64,000 nt of DNA from an uncultured Paludibaculum sp. (GTDB lineage Bacteria > Acidobacteriota > Terriglobia > Bryobacterales > Bryobacteraceae): assembly GCF_963665245.1 (NCBI RefSeq), contig NZ_OY762267.1, positions 4,064,001 through 4,128,000 of the forward strand, written 5' to 3'. The translations under genes and the position numbers were made by a program. Numbering within the stretch: the stretch's first letter is position 1; every line of letters begins with the position of its first letter. The notes under the pieces were generated by a model. That model was not told the DNA's origin. It saw nothing but the letters and a program-made list of their open reading frames with translations, and ran no database searches. Shown here piece by piece: positions 33,402 through 42,641 of this stretch.

Positions 33402-34163
33402 CTACCGTGAGGTCGTCGCAGAGCTAAGCCAATCGTCGAAGCGCATTTCGCCGATTCTCGCGTCACCGGACGCGATCAAGGAGAGTTCACCAAGTGTGGT
33501 GCCGAAATACGGCGCATTCGGATCGACGACTACTTCGCGCGAATCATTGCGACTTCCCAGTCCTCGCCGAATGAAGTCGTCAAACCGGAATCGTTCTGGA
33601 CCCGCCACTTCCACCATGCCGTTCAGAGGCCTGCCAACGGCCACCTTCGCGACCGCGGTGGCAACGTCTTCAGCGGCGATGGGTTGGATGAACACGGGGG
33701 CCAGGCGAACCTGGTTGCCGACTGTTGCCGAATCGGCGATACTCCGAACGAACTCGAAGAATTGAGTTGCGTGAACGATCGAGTAGGGTATCCCCGACTC
33801 TTCGATGAGCGTTTCCTGCGCGAGTTTGGCGCGCATGTAGGGGCTCTCTTGTAGACGATCTGTTCCTACTACCGATAGCGCAACGTGATGTGTCACGCCC
33901 GCCTTGGCTTCCTGGGAGAGCAGGTTTCGGGTAGAGGTCCTGAAGAACTCCATCACCGCCTTCTCCTCAAACGAGGGCGAGTTGGAGACGTCAACGACGG
34001 TCGAGGCACCCTTGAGAACCTCTTCCAGCCCTTCCCCGGTTAAGGTGTTGACACCTGTGTTGGGTGCAGCCGCGACAGCCTCATGGCCGCGTGCCGTCAG
34101 TTTAGCAACGAGTTTTGAACCGATAAGGCCGGTTCCGCCAATCACCACAATCTTCATGCTCAT
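33402..34163 (-). CDS. NmrA-like/atypical SDR NAD(P)-binding protein
   Basis: ATG 34163 preceded by GGAGGCTCGTG gives 253 residues. The glycine motif is VIGGTGLIGSKL at the N-terminus; later segments HHVALSVVGTDRL, YMRAKLAQETLIEESG and YSIVHATQFFEF are typical of the NmrA/ycf39-like atypical SDR group. Such proteins bind NAD(P) and act as redox sensors or reductases. It sits within the co-directional cluster of 31.6-35.4 kb. Confidence 0.88.
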   Translation of the reverse strand: MSMKIVVIGGTGLIGSKLVAKLTARGHEAVAAAPNTGVNTLTGEGLEEVLKGASTVVDVSNSPSFEEKAVMEFFRTSTRNLLSQEAKAGVTHHVALSVVGTDRLQESPYMRAKLAQETLIEESGIPYSIVHATQFFEFVRSIADSATVGNQVRLAPVFIQPIAAEDVATAVAKVAVGRPLNGMVEVAGPERFRFDDFIRRGLGSRNDSREVVVDPNAPYFGTTLGELSLIASGDARIGEMRFDDWLSSATTSR

Positions 34164-34288
34164 CACGAGCCTCCCTGGTTCGTTTTCACCTGGCTATTGC
34201 CAATTCACTTCAGTTGGCCGGCACAAGGACTGTGGACGCATGCTTGCCACCTATTCCTTCACCGACACCCGGCGAATGTTTTTTGTCT

Positions 34289-34507
34289 TTATGTGCCGTC
34301 TAGGCGACTGCCGCGTTTGCCGCTCGGCAATAGAGCCTTAAGACGCTGGATGACAGAAGAGCGTATGTCGCGTTGCGCGCACGCTTCAGAGCGATTGACT
34401 AAACGCGCGGTGCCGCCGTCAATTGGCCACAGCCCGGCGTCCTCAGGCCATCCATCATCGGCTGCCCGCTCCAAGAAGACGGCCGCGCCCACGTAGGTCT
34501 TCTTCAT
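34289..34507 (-). CDS. small hypothetical protein
   Basis: A 72-residue frame starts at an ATG preceded by AGGAAAAGA. The product begins MKKTYVGAAVFLERAADDGW and ends with a basic tail. It lies in the gap between the alpha/beta hydrolase and the NmrA-like gene, co-directional with both. I do not recognise it. Confidence 0.4.
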   Translation of the reverse strand: MKKTYVGAAVFLERAADDGWPEDAGLWPIDGGTARLVNRSEACAQRDIRSSVIQRLKALLPSGKRGSRLDGT

Positions 34508-34553
34508 TCTTTTCCTGCTTCACCCTTTTCGGCTGATGCGTCGCGTTCGGGGC

Positions 34554-35399
34554 TCAAGCAGCCTTCCATCTCTGGCCGCCCTGCTTCAGGAACTGCAGCA
34601 GGTCAGTGTTGACTTGATCCATGTGTGTTGCCGTAATGCCGTGAGGCGCGCCGGGATAGTAGATTGCCTTGACGTCCCTGATCAGTTTTGCCGCCTTCCT
34701 GGACGTATCAGCCACAGGAACGATCTGGTCGTCCTCGCCGTGGAGCAACAGGGTCGGGATGTCGAATTTCTTGAGATCGTCAGTGAAATCGGTTTCGGAG
34801 AACGCCTTGATGCATTCATAGACGTTCTGCACACCGGCCTGCATGCTCAAGAACCAGATCTGGTCGAGTAGGCCCTGCGAGACTTTGGCTCCCGGCCTGT
34901 TGGCCCCAAAGAACAGAACGGCAAAGTCCTTGTAGAACTGGGAGGGATCGTTGGCAACACTGTCGCGGAAGCCATTAAAGACTTCAATGGGGAGTCCCTC
35001 CGGATTCTCGTCCGTTTTGATCATGATCGGCGGAACCGCGGAAATGAGAACTGCTTTGGCAACGCGATTGGTTCCATGGCGGCCGATATAGCGGCTCACT
35101 TCGCCCCCTCCGGTGGAGTGGCCGACCACCACGGCATCCTTCACATCCAACTGATCCATCACTGCTGCGAGGTCGTCCGCGTAACTGTTCATGTCGTTGT
35201 GAGCCGGGGTTTGCGTTGAACGACCGTGACCCCGACGATCATGGGCGATCACGCGGTAGCCATGCTGAGCGAAGAACAGCATCTGACCGGACCACGCCTC
35301 CGACGATAAGGGCCAACCGTGACTAAAGACGATCGCCTGTCCGGTACCCCAATCCCGGTAGTAGAGCTCTGCTCCGTCTTTTGTCCTTACTGTGCTCAT
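34554..35399 (-). CDS. alpha/beta hydrolase (non-heme haloperoxidase/esterase type)
   Basis: The 281-residue product has the oxyanion region FSHGWPLSSEAW, DRRGHGRS, the nucleophile elbow VVGHSTGGGEVS, the acid in LLHGEDDQIVP and the His in YPGAPHGI. This combination is characteristic of cofactor-free chloroperoxidases and related esterases. It is the first gene of the co-directional cluster. No signal peptide is visible. Confidence 0.92.
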   Translation of the reverse strand: MSTVRTKDGAELYYRDWGTGQAIVFSHGWPLSSEAWSGQMLFFAQHGYRVIAHDRRGHGRSTQTPAHNDMNSYADDLAAVMDQLDVKDAVVVGHSTGGGEVSRYIGRHGTNRVAKAVLISAVPPIMIKTDENPEGLPIEVFNGFRDSVANDPSQFYKDFAVLFFGANRPGAKVSQGLLDQIWFLSMQAGVQNVYECIKAFSETDFTDDLKKFDIPTLLLHGEDDQIVPVADTSRKAAKLIRDVKAIYYPGAPHGITATHMDQVNTDLLQFLKQGGQRWKAA

Positions 35400-35829
35400 T
35401 GTGTATCTCCTTTTCTGGTAACTGATTGCGGGTGTGTTGGTCGCCGGTAGTGCCCTGGACTACAGCGCAATTGCGGCGCGACAACTAGAAATGCACGTAC
35501 TAGTCCAATCGAGAAGCAAGTCTTCGAATGTCGTCGAACAGCCTGTAAACAAAGCCATTAACGGCAATCCGCCAACGGCCGACCCAAAGCAGGCAGACGG
35601 CATTTCGTAAACTTACGAGCCAGATCCTTCATCCACTTGCGAGATAGCGTAGTTGCAGCGCGACGAGAGCCTGAGTATTGCGTCAGGGCCGAACTCTCCG
35701 AGGCAGAGCCATCGCGCAACTTCCATTGAAATGACCCGGGACCGATGACATGAAACCCGAGTGGACGTAGCAAATGCGGCCCAATCAGTATCGTGCGTTC
35801 GCTGACTGGTTCGCTCTCGCGAGGGCAGA
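35400..35829. other. intergenic, no supported gene
   Basis: This stretch upstream of the alpha/beta hydrolase should contain the promoter of the cluster, but I could not identify convincing -10/-35 or sigma-54 boxes. No gene is supported. Confidence 0.4.
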
Positions 35830-35960
35830 GCCTCTTTCCGAGGCTTGCAGAGCGCCGGTCGAATCCCAAGCCGATCCATAAAGCGGCGCAGAGTGTTGGG
35901 GTGAAGATCGAGGATGGCGCCAATGGATGCATGGGCGGTCAGCGCCGCCGGATCCTGCCT
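35830..35960 (-). pseudogene. C-terminal HTH remnant of a sigma-54 activator
   Basis: The reverse frame contains IGAILDLHPNTLRRFMDRLGI, which is nearly the same as the C-terminal HTH of the activator at 29116-31131. No AAA+ or sensor sequence accompanies it. It could be the end of a deleted paralogue that once controlled this cluster. Confidence 0.55.
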
Positions 35961-36407
35961 CTTCGGAGCAGTTGCGATATGCACTGCGCGCGAGCCCGTG
36001 CGCACGCTCGGCCCACTTGCCGCCGCGAATTTGGCTTACTGCCCGGCCACGGTCGCGTTGCGTGTGACGCATAGGACGACGCTCACCGGGTGGGGCGGTG
36101 CCTACTTCGCCGGCGAGAGCGAGACTGTGCTCGCACTGTCGACCGCGGAGATCACGGCCAAGTCCACGACGGAGCACACGACAGAACGTTCACGCTATCT
36201 CGTAAATTTCGATTGGTCGCTTCGAATCGCTCACGATATATCAGCTTCTACTTTGCGGTTTCACTGGACGTCGGCCAGCCAGCACAGCGGTGTTAGTCCA
36301 CGTAAGCACTACTGAACAAGCGCTTTCGACGGTGAGGTTCTCAATCCACCCTTCCGTAACGCGCTAAGGAAACACAGTTGCAAGGAGGTAGCAGTGGAGG
36401 TTCTTGC
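35961..36407. other. intergenic, no supported gene
   Basis: The open frames here have no ribosome site or recognisable motif. The part next to 36408 holds the ribosome site of the MBL-fold gene. Confidence 0.4.
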
Positions 36408-37373
36408 ATGAAGAACACAATGTTGCTTGCTGATACTGGTCAGCAAGAGGATACGAACGTGAACGTGGACAACACCTCACGTGCCGGTAGACTGGGGTCC
36501 GATGAGTTGGTTCCGTCACGCTACGCGTTGAAGGTCGGCGAGATTGAGGTGCTTGTGGTCAGCGACGGGGTGCTGCCGCTTTCAGCCATCACTATGACCA
36601 CCAACGCCGAGCCCGCTGCCCGCGCGGCCTGGCAGCACGACATGTTCCTACCGGACACTTTCGATTGGCCGCTGAACGCGGTTGTGGTGCGCAGCGGTGG
36701 CCGGACCATACTCATCGACGCTGGTCTAGGGGCGGACCCTGACTTGCACCTGCCGCAGGCCGGGCGGTTGGCCCAGCGACTGGAGGCCGCCGGCATCGAT
36801 CTTGCATCCGTTACGGATGTGGTGCTCACCCACATGCACATGGACCATATTGGGGGGTTGCTCGTCGACGGGATGAGGAACCGGCTGCGTCCGGATTTGC
36901 GGGTCCACCTGGCGGCCGCGGAGGTGGAGTTCTGGGCGTCGCCCGATTTCTCCCGCACCTCCATGCCGTTGGGATTCCCCGACGCGCTTCGGTCGGCCGC
37001 CAAGCGGTTCTTGGACGAGTACCGAAGCCAATTGCGGACGTTCGCGGAGGAGTACGAGGTGGCACCAGGGGTGATGGTCCGTCGCACCGGTGGCCACACT
37101 CCAGGGCACAGCGTTGTGTGTCTGTCGTCCGGCGGCGACGGGCTGACATTTGCCGGCGACGCCGTATTTCCGGTCGGCTTCGAACGCCCCGACTGGCACA
37201 ACGGCTTCGAACACGATCCCGAGGAGGCGGCTCGCGTTCGCGTCCGTCTTTTGCAGGAGTTGGCAAAGACCGGCGCGTTGCTGGTGGCGACTCATATGCC
37301 GTTCCCGTCTGTCGGCCGAGTGGCGGTCGCCGGCGACGCCTTTCGTTGGGTGCCGGCCTTCTGGGACTACTAA
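36408..37373 (+). CDS. MBL-fold metallo-hydrolase
   Basis: ATG 36408 with GGAGG seven bases upstream gives 321 residues. The zinc motif is VLTHMHMDHIGGL (His-x-His-x-Asp-His); later metal ligands are in TGGHTPGHSV, TFAGDAVFP and VATHMPFP. This arrangement matches quorum-quenching-lactonase-like and other small-molecule MBL hydrolases. The N-terminal 45 residues are not part of the fold and show no clear signal peptide. Confidence 0.9.
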   Translation: MKNTMLLADTGQQEDTNVNVDNTSRAGRLGSDELVPSRYALKVGEIEVLVVSDGVLPLSAITMTTNAEPAARAAWQHDMFLPDTFDWPLNAVVVRSGGRTILIDAGLGADPDLHLPQAGRLAQRLEAAGIDLASVTDVVLTHMHMDHIGGLLVDGMRNRLRPDLRVHLAAAEVEFWASPDFSRTSMPLGFPDALRSAAKRFLDEYRSQLRTFAEEYEVAPGVMVRRTGGHTPGHSVVCLSSGGDGLTFAGDAVFPVGFERPDWHNGFEHDPEEAARVRVRLLQELAKTGALLVATHMPFPSVGRVAVAGDAFRWVPAFWDY

Positions 37374-37589
37374 CCGCTTGTTGGTCAGGGCCGAAATAGG
37401 CACCACACGGACTGGTGTCGCCAAGGGGCCCCGGCAGGTGATCCTAAGTCCCATCGTGACGAAACACCAGGCGGCATGCTCTACCGGGCATGCTGTCTGG
37501 GGTTTCCACATTTTCGCGTCAGATTGTTTTATGCCTCAGCGGGTCACAAGCCATAGCCATCCCTGAGGATGAGTCGGTCCACAGTCCGA

Positions 37590-37850
37590 TGTCGTTGCCG
37601 TTTCGTCTCAATCTGGTGTTGGGCTTACGCTTCTTGCAGGTTTCGCTGCTGGTGCCGTTGCACCGTAACGCCCCGGTCGGCAGCCGGGCTTTGCCGATTC
37701 GCTTCCAGGAAGTCTCGCGCGTCAAGCGTATCGGCAGGGAAGCCAGTGATGCGGAGAAGAAACAATATAGGGAAGCCGTGAAGACGAAGAACCTGTCGCG
37801 AAATTTTGTCGAGATGGGCAAACAACTGCGCGCTCTTGCTAGCGTCCCTG
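37590..37850 (+). pseudogene. DDE transposase fragment
   Basis: The forward frame encodes LNLVLGLRFLQVSLLVPLHR, then RALPIRFQEVSRVKRIGREA and a Lys/Arg-rich helix. This resembles the middle part of DDE transposases in which a 'hRF.Q.sLLlPL' segment precedes 'lPv.FeeaP..KrpG'. Neither end is preserved and no terminal repeats are visible. Confidence 0.4.
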
Positions 37851-38190
37851 CGGGCCCTTGGCGCAGGGCGTGGAAGCGCCTATGCAGAACTCCCCAAGTG
37901 GCGACGAAACGCGCGACGCCCGTCCTGTTTGGATCTGGTCACGCTTCTGCGTAAGGAGATGGTCCAACAACCGAACTTGCTCGAGCCTTCTACTTTTGAA
38001 GTCGCTGAGCCGGGGATGGTTCGGGCCGCCGCCGCTTGAAAGAATATAGAACCTCCAGGCCCCGGCCGGTGGCCGGGGGCCAAACGCCCTCCTCTTGGGG
38101 CATGCTTCAGAAAGCCGCATCCGTCGCAGCGGGGGATCACCGTGCTTCAATTCCGGTCTGTTTGTACTTACTGCGGGCTATGGCGTCCGG
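37851..38190. other. intergenic, no supported gene
   Basis: GC-rich spacer between the transposase fragment and the composite repeat. No gene or structured element is convincing. Confidence 0.4.
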
Positions 38191-38194
38191 ACTG

Positions 38195-38560
38195 CATCGA
38201 CGCGGGGCTCACGGAAGAAGGGAGCCGGAGATGGAGCCTGACCCGTTTCGATGAAGACGCCGGGCATGGCGGAGCTTCGTTCCAGGCGCCAGCGGTGGAG
38301 ACCCCCTCCTGACGGCCGGGGTTCGCTGCGCGGCTTCCTCCGATTTGGCCGGCGCCGGGCATGACGGGCTTCCGCTTCCTGACGGTCGCGGCTCGGTTTC
38401 GCGCCGAGTGGCAGTTCGCAGGGCCATGTGGAACCTCCGGACGGCCGGAGTTCGTGGCGCGGCTTCCTCCGATTTGGCCGGCGCCGGCGGTCGCGCGTAG
38501 CTCCTTGCCGCGTGCTGGTTTGGCCCGGCGCGCCGACAGCTGGAGGCCCCATGCTCCCGG
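38195..38560 (+). repeat. composite dispersed repeat, copy at 38.2-38.6 kb
   Basis: Phrases such as GAAGACGCCGGGCATGGCGG, GGCTTCCGCTTCCTGACGGT and CGCGGCTCGGT recur in diverged form at 44,950-45,035. Related units (TCCCTTACGGTCGTGG in reverse) occur in the array at 27 kb. It appears to be a family of intergenic repeats rather than coding sequence. Confidence 0.5.
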
Positions 38561-38616
38561 GTTGTCCGAGTGCTATGCTGACGTAAATTTGGATAATCAG
38601 ATCTGAAGGAGGAAAT

Positions 38617-39603
38617 GTGCCGTTTCAATACGGTTCCGGGATTCTGATCAAAGGCTGCCGTAGAGACGGCGGCAAAATTGCAGCGATGAGCGGCTCGAAG
38701 GCGACGGAGTTCATTGACGCTACCAAGGGCTGGCTGGATGCTCTCAAGCGGACCGCAACCGGGGCGCGGCTGCTGGCCGAGATCGACAACACCGGGCATA
38801 CCGTGGAGATCTACCGGACCTGGGACATCACGGACGGTAACTATCAGGGCGGGGATGATCCCGATCTGGCCATGGTGAAGCCATTCACCACCCGCAATGC
38901 CGACGGGACCACCGAGCTTCAGGTTGTCCTCGACCGCGCGAGTCAGGACACCAGCGGCCGAACGAAGCTCCAGAAGTTTTTCGGCATCGGCAAGGCCAAG
39001 CCGAAGTTCCTCAAGAAGGAGGCCATTGCCCGCCTCGTGGGCGTCACGCCTTCCGAGCTTGCCCAAATGGAAGGCGGGACGAAGACCATTCCACCGGTAG
39101 TCGATGCACGGCTCCGATCGTATCTGTACCACTTCCTCACGCCGGGGAAGGGCTGTCCGTGCCACGTCGTGTTCAACCACCTGCGTGATAACCTCAGCGC
39201 CAGGCACAGGACCTACCTGCCGATGTCGCACAACTGGGAGCATCGCCCGCCGGGCATCGCGCTCGGCCACGAACTCATCCATGCGTGGCGCGTGGTCGCC
39301 GGCATGGTGCTGTTCAAGTACGGCTGGGAGGAGGAGGCGATGACCGTGGGCCTTCCGCCCTTCTCCTTCATGGAGTTTACGGAAAACAAACTGCGCGTCG
39401 AGTATGGCGGTCTCGCCATCCGGCCCGACTATCAAAACCTGATGCCGGAGACGCCACTGACCACCGGCCTGAAGCTGGGCGTCGACCGCACCGACATGTC
39501 CTGGCAAGGCAAGCAGAGCGCCCTGCATACCCAGCAGCACCTGGCTCAGGCTCTCTCGGCGCGACGCCGGGCCATGGGCTACGACGAAGAAGACGGATTC
39601 TGA
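38617..39603 (+). CDS. M91/NleD-like zinc metallopeptidase (putative toxin or effector)
   Basis: GTG 38617, preceded by AAGGAGGAA, gives 328 residues. The zinc motif is GHELIHAWRV with His218, Glu219 and His222. The setting, a long N-terminal domain (GSKATEFIDATKGWLDALKR, HTVEIYRTWDI) and then 'SHNWEHRPPGIALGHELIHAW', resembles the peptidase M91 family that includes the type III effector NleD. No signal peptide or RHS shell is attached. It stands alone between decayed sequences, so delivery and target are unknown. Confidence 0.65.
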   Translation: MPFQYGSGILIKGCRRDGGKIAAMSGSKATEFIDATKGWLDALKRTATGARLLAEIDNTGHTVEIYRTWDITDGNYQGGDDPDLAMVKPFTTRNADGTTELQVVLDRASQDTSGRTKLQKFFGIGKAKPKFLKKEAIARLVGVTPSELAQMEGGTKTIPPVVDARLRSYLYHFLTPGKGCPCHVVFNHLRDNLSARHRTYLPMSHNWEHRPPGIALGHELIHAWRVVAGMVLFKYGWEEEAMTVGLPPFSFMEFTENKLRVEYGGLAIRPDYQNLMPETPLTTGLKLGVDRTDMSWQGKQSALHTQQHLAQALSARRRAMGYDEEDGF

Positions 39604-39699
39604 GGGCCGGTGGCCCTGGGGGGCCGGGGCGCGATCGACAGACGACGGGCCGTCCAGGGCCAACCGCCGGAGTTCCGTCTACCGGTCTTCTTATACAGC

Positions 39700-40260
39700 C
39701 CTTGTCCAGCGCCTATGGCCGAGCCTTCTCGCGATAGAACTCTGGTAACACGAGGAAGGCCTTCTTTTTCTCGCCGGGTTCGGAGACCAGGCTCTTGAGT
39801 TCTGCCCGTTCAGCGGGACGCGCTGCAGGCTCCGGAAGTCCATCAGTACCCCGGGGCGACGTTGCACATGACCGCGGCCCGGCTGCGGTCGCGCGTGAAG
39901 GGCTGGGTGAACTGGTTGCTCGCGTTCACCAGCGTCTCGGGGTTCTCCCAATCGATCATCCAGTAGACCGGCGCCTCCTCGTGGGCTGAGGTGCCGCTGA
40001 GATGCCGCGAAGGAAGACCGGCTTGCCATTGAGCAGGATCTCCGTGCCTCGTGTCTCGATGGTGCGGAACCCGATCGGCTCTTTCACCGAATCGCTGTCG
40101 GACTCCACCCGGACTTCGTACAACTTCGGATTGTCTGGCTACCACAGCGTGGGCATGGCCGGGTCCAGTCCGACTCACCCAGGGCAGATCGCCAACTCGG
40201 TGACGTCGTACAGGGCTTCACCGTCAGTACGGCCCTCCTCCCGTCGAAGGCCATCTCCAC
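39700..40260 (-). pseudogene. glycoside hydrolase family 2 remnant (beta-glucuronidase-like)
   Basis: Several short reverse-strand segments in different frames fit one GH2 protein: ISAHEEAP in one frame, YWMIDWENPETLVNASNQFT in another, then VLMDFRSLQRVPL and a C-terminal segment like 'RKR.P.S.Y....AR'. The catalytic barrel is largely deleted. It is unrelated in position to the intact GH2 gene at 24.3 kb. Confidence 0.45.
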
Positions 40261-40394
40261 AGAGTTCCCCAGGCAAGCGCCTTAAAGGCACCACCGCGCG
40301 GTCGGATACCTGGCTGGCTCTGTGGTCATCCTTGAGTCCATTCGACATGGAGCCCGTCGTTGACGCTTTGGGATTGGAAGCCCCCGGGACGGGG

Positions 40395-41600
40395 TGACGC
40401 GGAGTGTGGCTTGGGGCTGGGCGTGGTGTGGCGGGGCAGCCCCAGCCTTCGGCTTGGGGGAGCCCTTGTGGGGCGGAGTCACGCGGTAGCACCCCGCTTA
40501 GCTTCGTGTCTCACCCAAGGGGTTCGGTCCAGGGCGTTCGACCTGGGGGCCACTGGTGTGGCGGGGCAGCCCCAGCCTTCGGCTTGGGGGAGCCCTTGGG
40601 GGGCGGAGTCACGCGGTAGCACCCGCTTGGCTTCGTGTCTCGCCTAAGGGGTTCGGCCAGGGCGTTCGGCCTGGGGGGCATTGGTGTGGCGGGGCAGCCC
40701 CAGCCTTCGGCTTGGGGGAGCCCTTGTGGGGCGGGGGGGCAGACGGCAAGGCAACAATCCGCTTGGCTTCGTGTCTCACCCAAGGGGTTCGGGTCAGAAC
40801 GGTCGACCTGGGGGCCATTGGTGTGGCGGGGCAGCCCCAGCCTTCGGCTTGGGGGAGCCCTTGTGGGGCGGGGCAGGCGGCAAGGCAACAACCCGATCGG
40901 CTTCGTGTCTCACCTAAGGGGTTCGGTCAGGACGGTCGGCCTGGGGGGCATTGGTGGGCCGGGGCAGCCCCAGCTCAGTGCTTTTGCAGAACTTGACAGA
41001 CACAACTCCCCAGCCTTCGGCTTCGGGGAGCCCTTGGGGGCGGAGTCACGCGGTAGCACCCGCTTGGCTTCGTGTCTCACACAAGGGGTTCGGTCCAGGG
41101 CGTTCGACCTGGGGGGCATTGGTGGGCCGGGGCAGCCCCAGCCTTCGGCTTGGGGGAGCCCTTGTGGGGCGGGGCAGACGGCAAGGCAACAACCCGCTTG
41201 GCTTCGTGTCTCACACAAGGGGTTCGGCCAGGGCGTTCGGCCTGGGGGCATTGGTGGGCCGGGGCAGCCCCAGCCTTCGGCTTGGGGGAGCCCTTGTGGG
41301 GCGGGGCAGGCGGCAAGGCAACAACCCGATCGGCTTCGTGTCTCACACAAGGGGTTCGGCCAGGGCGTTCGGCCTGGGGGCATTGGTGTGGCGGGGCAGC
41401 CCCAGCCTTCGGCTTGGGGGAGCCCTTGGGGGCGGGGCAGACGGCAAGGCAACAATCCGCTTGGCTTCGTGTCTCACACAAGGGGTTCGGTCCACAGGCT
41501 TCGGCCTGGGGGCCTTTGGTGTGGCGGGGCAGCCCCAGCCTTCGGCTTGGGGGAGCCCTTGTGGGGCGGGGTGGTCCCAGCACTTGCCCGGGCGGCGCGT
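40395..41600. repeat. nine-copy array of about 130-bp GC-rich hairpin repeats
   Basis: A conserved start (GGCGGGGCAGCCCCAGCCTT) recurs near 40431, 40561, 40689, 40826, 40958, 41126, 41258, 41391 and 41526; spacings are 128-137 bases except one of 168 where a 36-base insertion is present. Each unit contains a hairpin formed by CCCCAGCC and GGCTTGGGG around TTC, a second hairpin region around CGTTCGGCCTGGGGG, and GGCTTCGTGTCTCAC. Because unit lengths vary, no frame is conserved, so long open frames here are not genes. Confidence 0.85.
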
Positions 41601-41651
41601 TGTGATTGTGGTCCCGGGTAAGCCGGTCTTCAGGGACGACGAATTGGTAGG

Positions 41652-42542
41652 CTATTCCGCACAGGCGTCCCGAACACACCCGCGCAGCCAGCGATGCGCG
41701 GGATCACCATCCATCCTCGGATGCCAGAGCAGCGAGACCGTCACTTCCGGCACAGAGACCGGAAGGGGAAAGGTATGCATGCCTGCTCGCAGGATTCCGG
41801 TGTGCCGTTCAGGCACGGTGGCGATCAGGTCCGTTTCGCGGGCCAGCGCCACGGCAGTCGAAAAGCCGCCGACGATGGTAGCGATTGAGCGGCCCAGGCC
41901 CAAGGGCTGCAAGGCTTCGTCAATGGGGCCCTCTTCCCGGCCCGTGCGTGAGACGGCGATGTGCCGGCCGGCCGCATAGCGGGCCGGCGTGACGTCGCCC
42001 TGGCTCAGCGGGTGCCCCATGCGGACGACACCCACAAAGCGGTCGCGGAACAACGCCTGCGCGCGCACCTCCGGTCCGGTCGCCTTCCCGACAACCCCGG
42101 TCTCCAGGTCGACGCTCCCGTCGCGCAGCCCCGTGCTGTCCCTATCCACCTTCTGGACGAAGCGCAGCCGCACACCGGGCGCCCGCGCGCAGACTCGGGC
42201 CACCAGCGCCGGCCCGAAGTTCTCCACGAAGCCCTCACTGGTTCGCAACGTGAAGGTGCGGATGAGCCGCTTGAGGTTGAGCTTCTCCACGGGGCGCAGG
42301 ACCGCTGCTCCGTCCTCGACCAACTGCCTGACCCGCTCGCGCAGTTCGGTTGCTCGAGGCGTGGGTACAAGGCCCCGTCCGGCCCGGACTAGCAACGGGT
42401 CACCCGTCGTCTCCCGTAATCGCGCCAGCGCCCGGCTCATCGCCGAAGGGCTCAGGCGCAACCGTCGAGCCGCACCCGCCACGCTGCCTTCCGCCAGCAG
42501 TACATCCAGGGTGAACAACAGGTTGAGGTCGGGTCTCTCCAT
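41652..42542 (-). CDS. LysR-family transcriptional regulator
   Basis: ATG 42542 gives 296 residues. The N-terminal winged HTH reads LNLLFTLDVLLAEGSVAGAA, RRLRLSPSAMSRALARLRE and DPLLVRAGRGLVPT. The remainder is the substrate-binding domain. It is divergent from an MFS efflux gene with about 100 bases between starts, so it probably controls that gene. The open frame further upstream is antisense to the MFS gene. Confidence 0.93.
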   Translation of the reverse strand: MERPDLNLLFTLDVLLAEGSVAGAARRLRLSPSAMSRALARLRETTGDPLLVRAGRGLVPTPRATELRERVRQLVEDGAAVLRPVEKLNLKRLIRTFTLRTSEGFVENFGPALVARVCARAPGVRLRFVQKVDRDSTGLRDGSVDLETGVVGKATGPEVRAQALFRDRFVGVVRMGHPLSQGDVTPARYAAGRHIAVSRTGREEGPIDEALQPLGLGRSIATIVGGFSTAVALARETDLIATVPERHTGILRAGMHTFPLPVSVPEVTVSLLWHPRMDGDPAHRWLRGCVRDACAE

Positions 42543-42641
42543 GTGACGACCATAGCGCGATATGGCGTCAAACGCACGAATAGAGTGCAAATGTTGCGTC
42601 TTCCGCCGTGCCGGATTGCGGGCTACACTCCTGACAGCCCC

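Noticed and set aside
40395..41600. CRISPR array
   Set aside because: Units are about 130 bases and nearly entirely repetitive, with no short repeats separated by unique spacers and no cas genes.
40556..41979. Several 140-340 codon ORFs over the hairpin repeat array
   Set aside because: Units vary in length so frames are not conserved, the products are Gly/Pro/Trp-rich repeats and no ribosome site is present.
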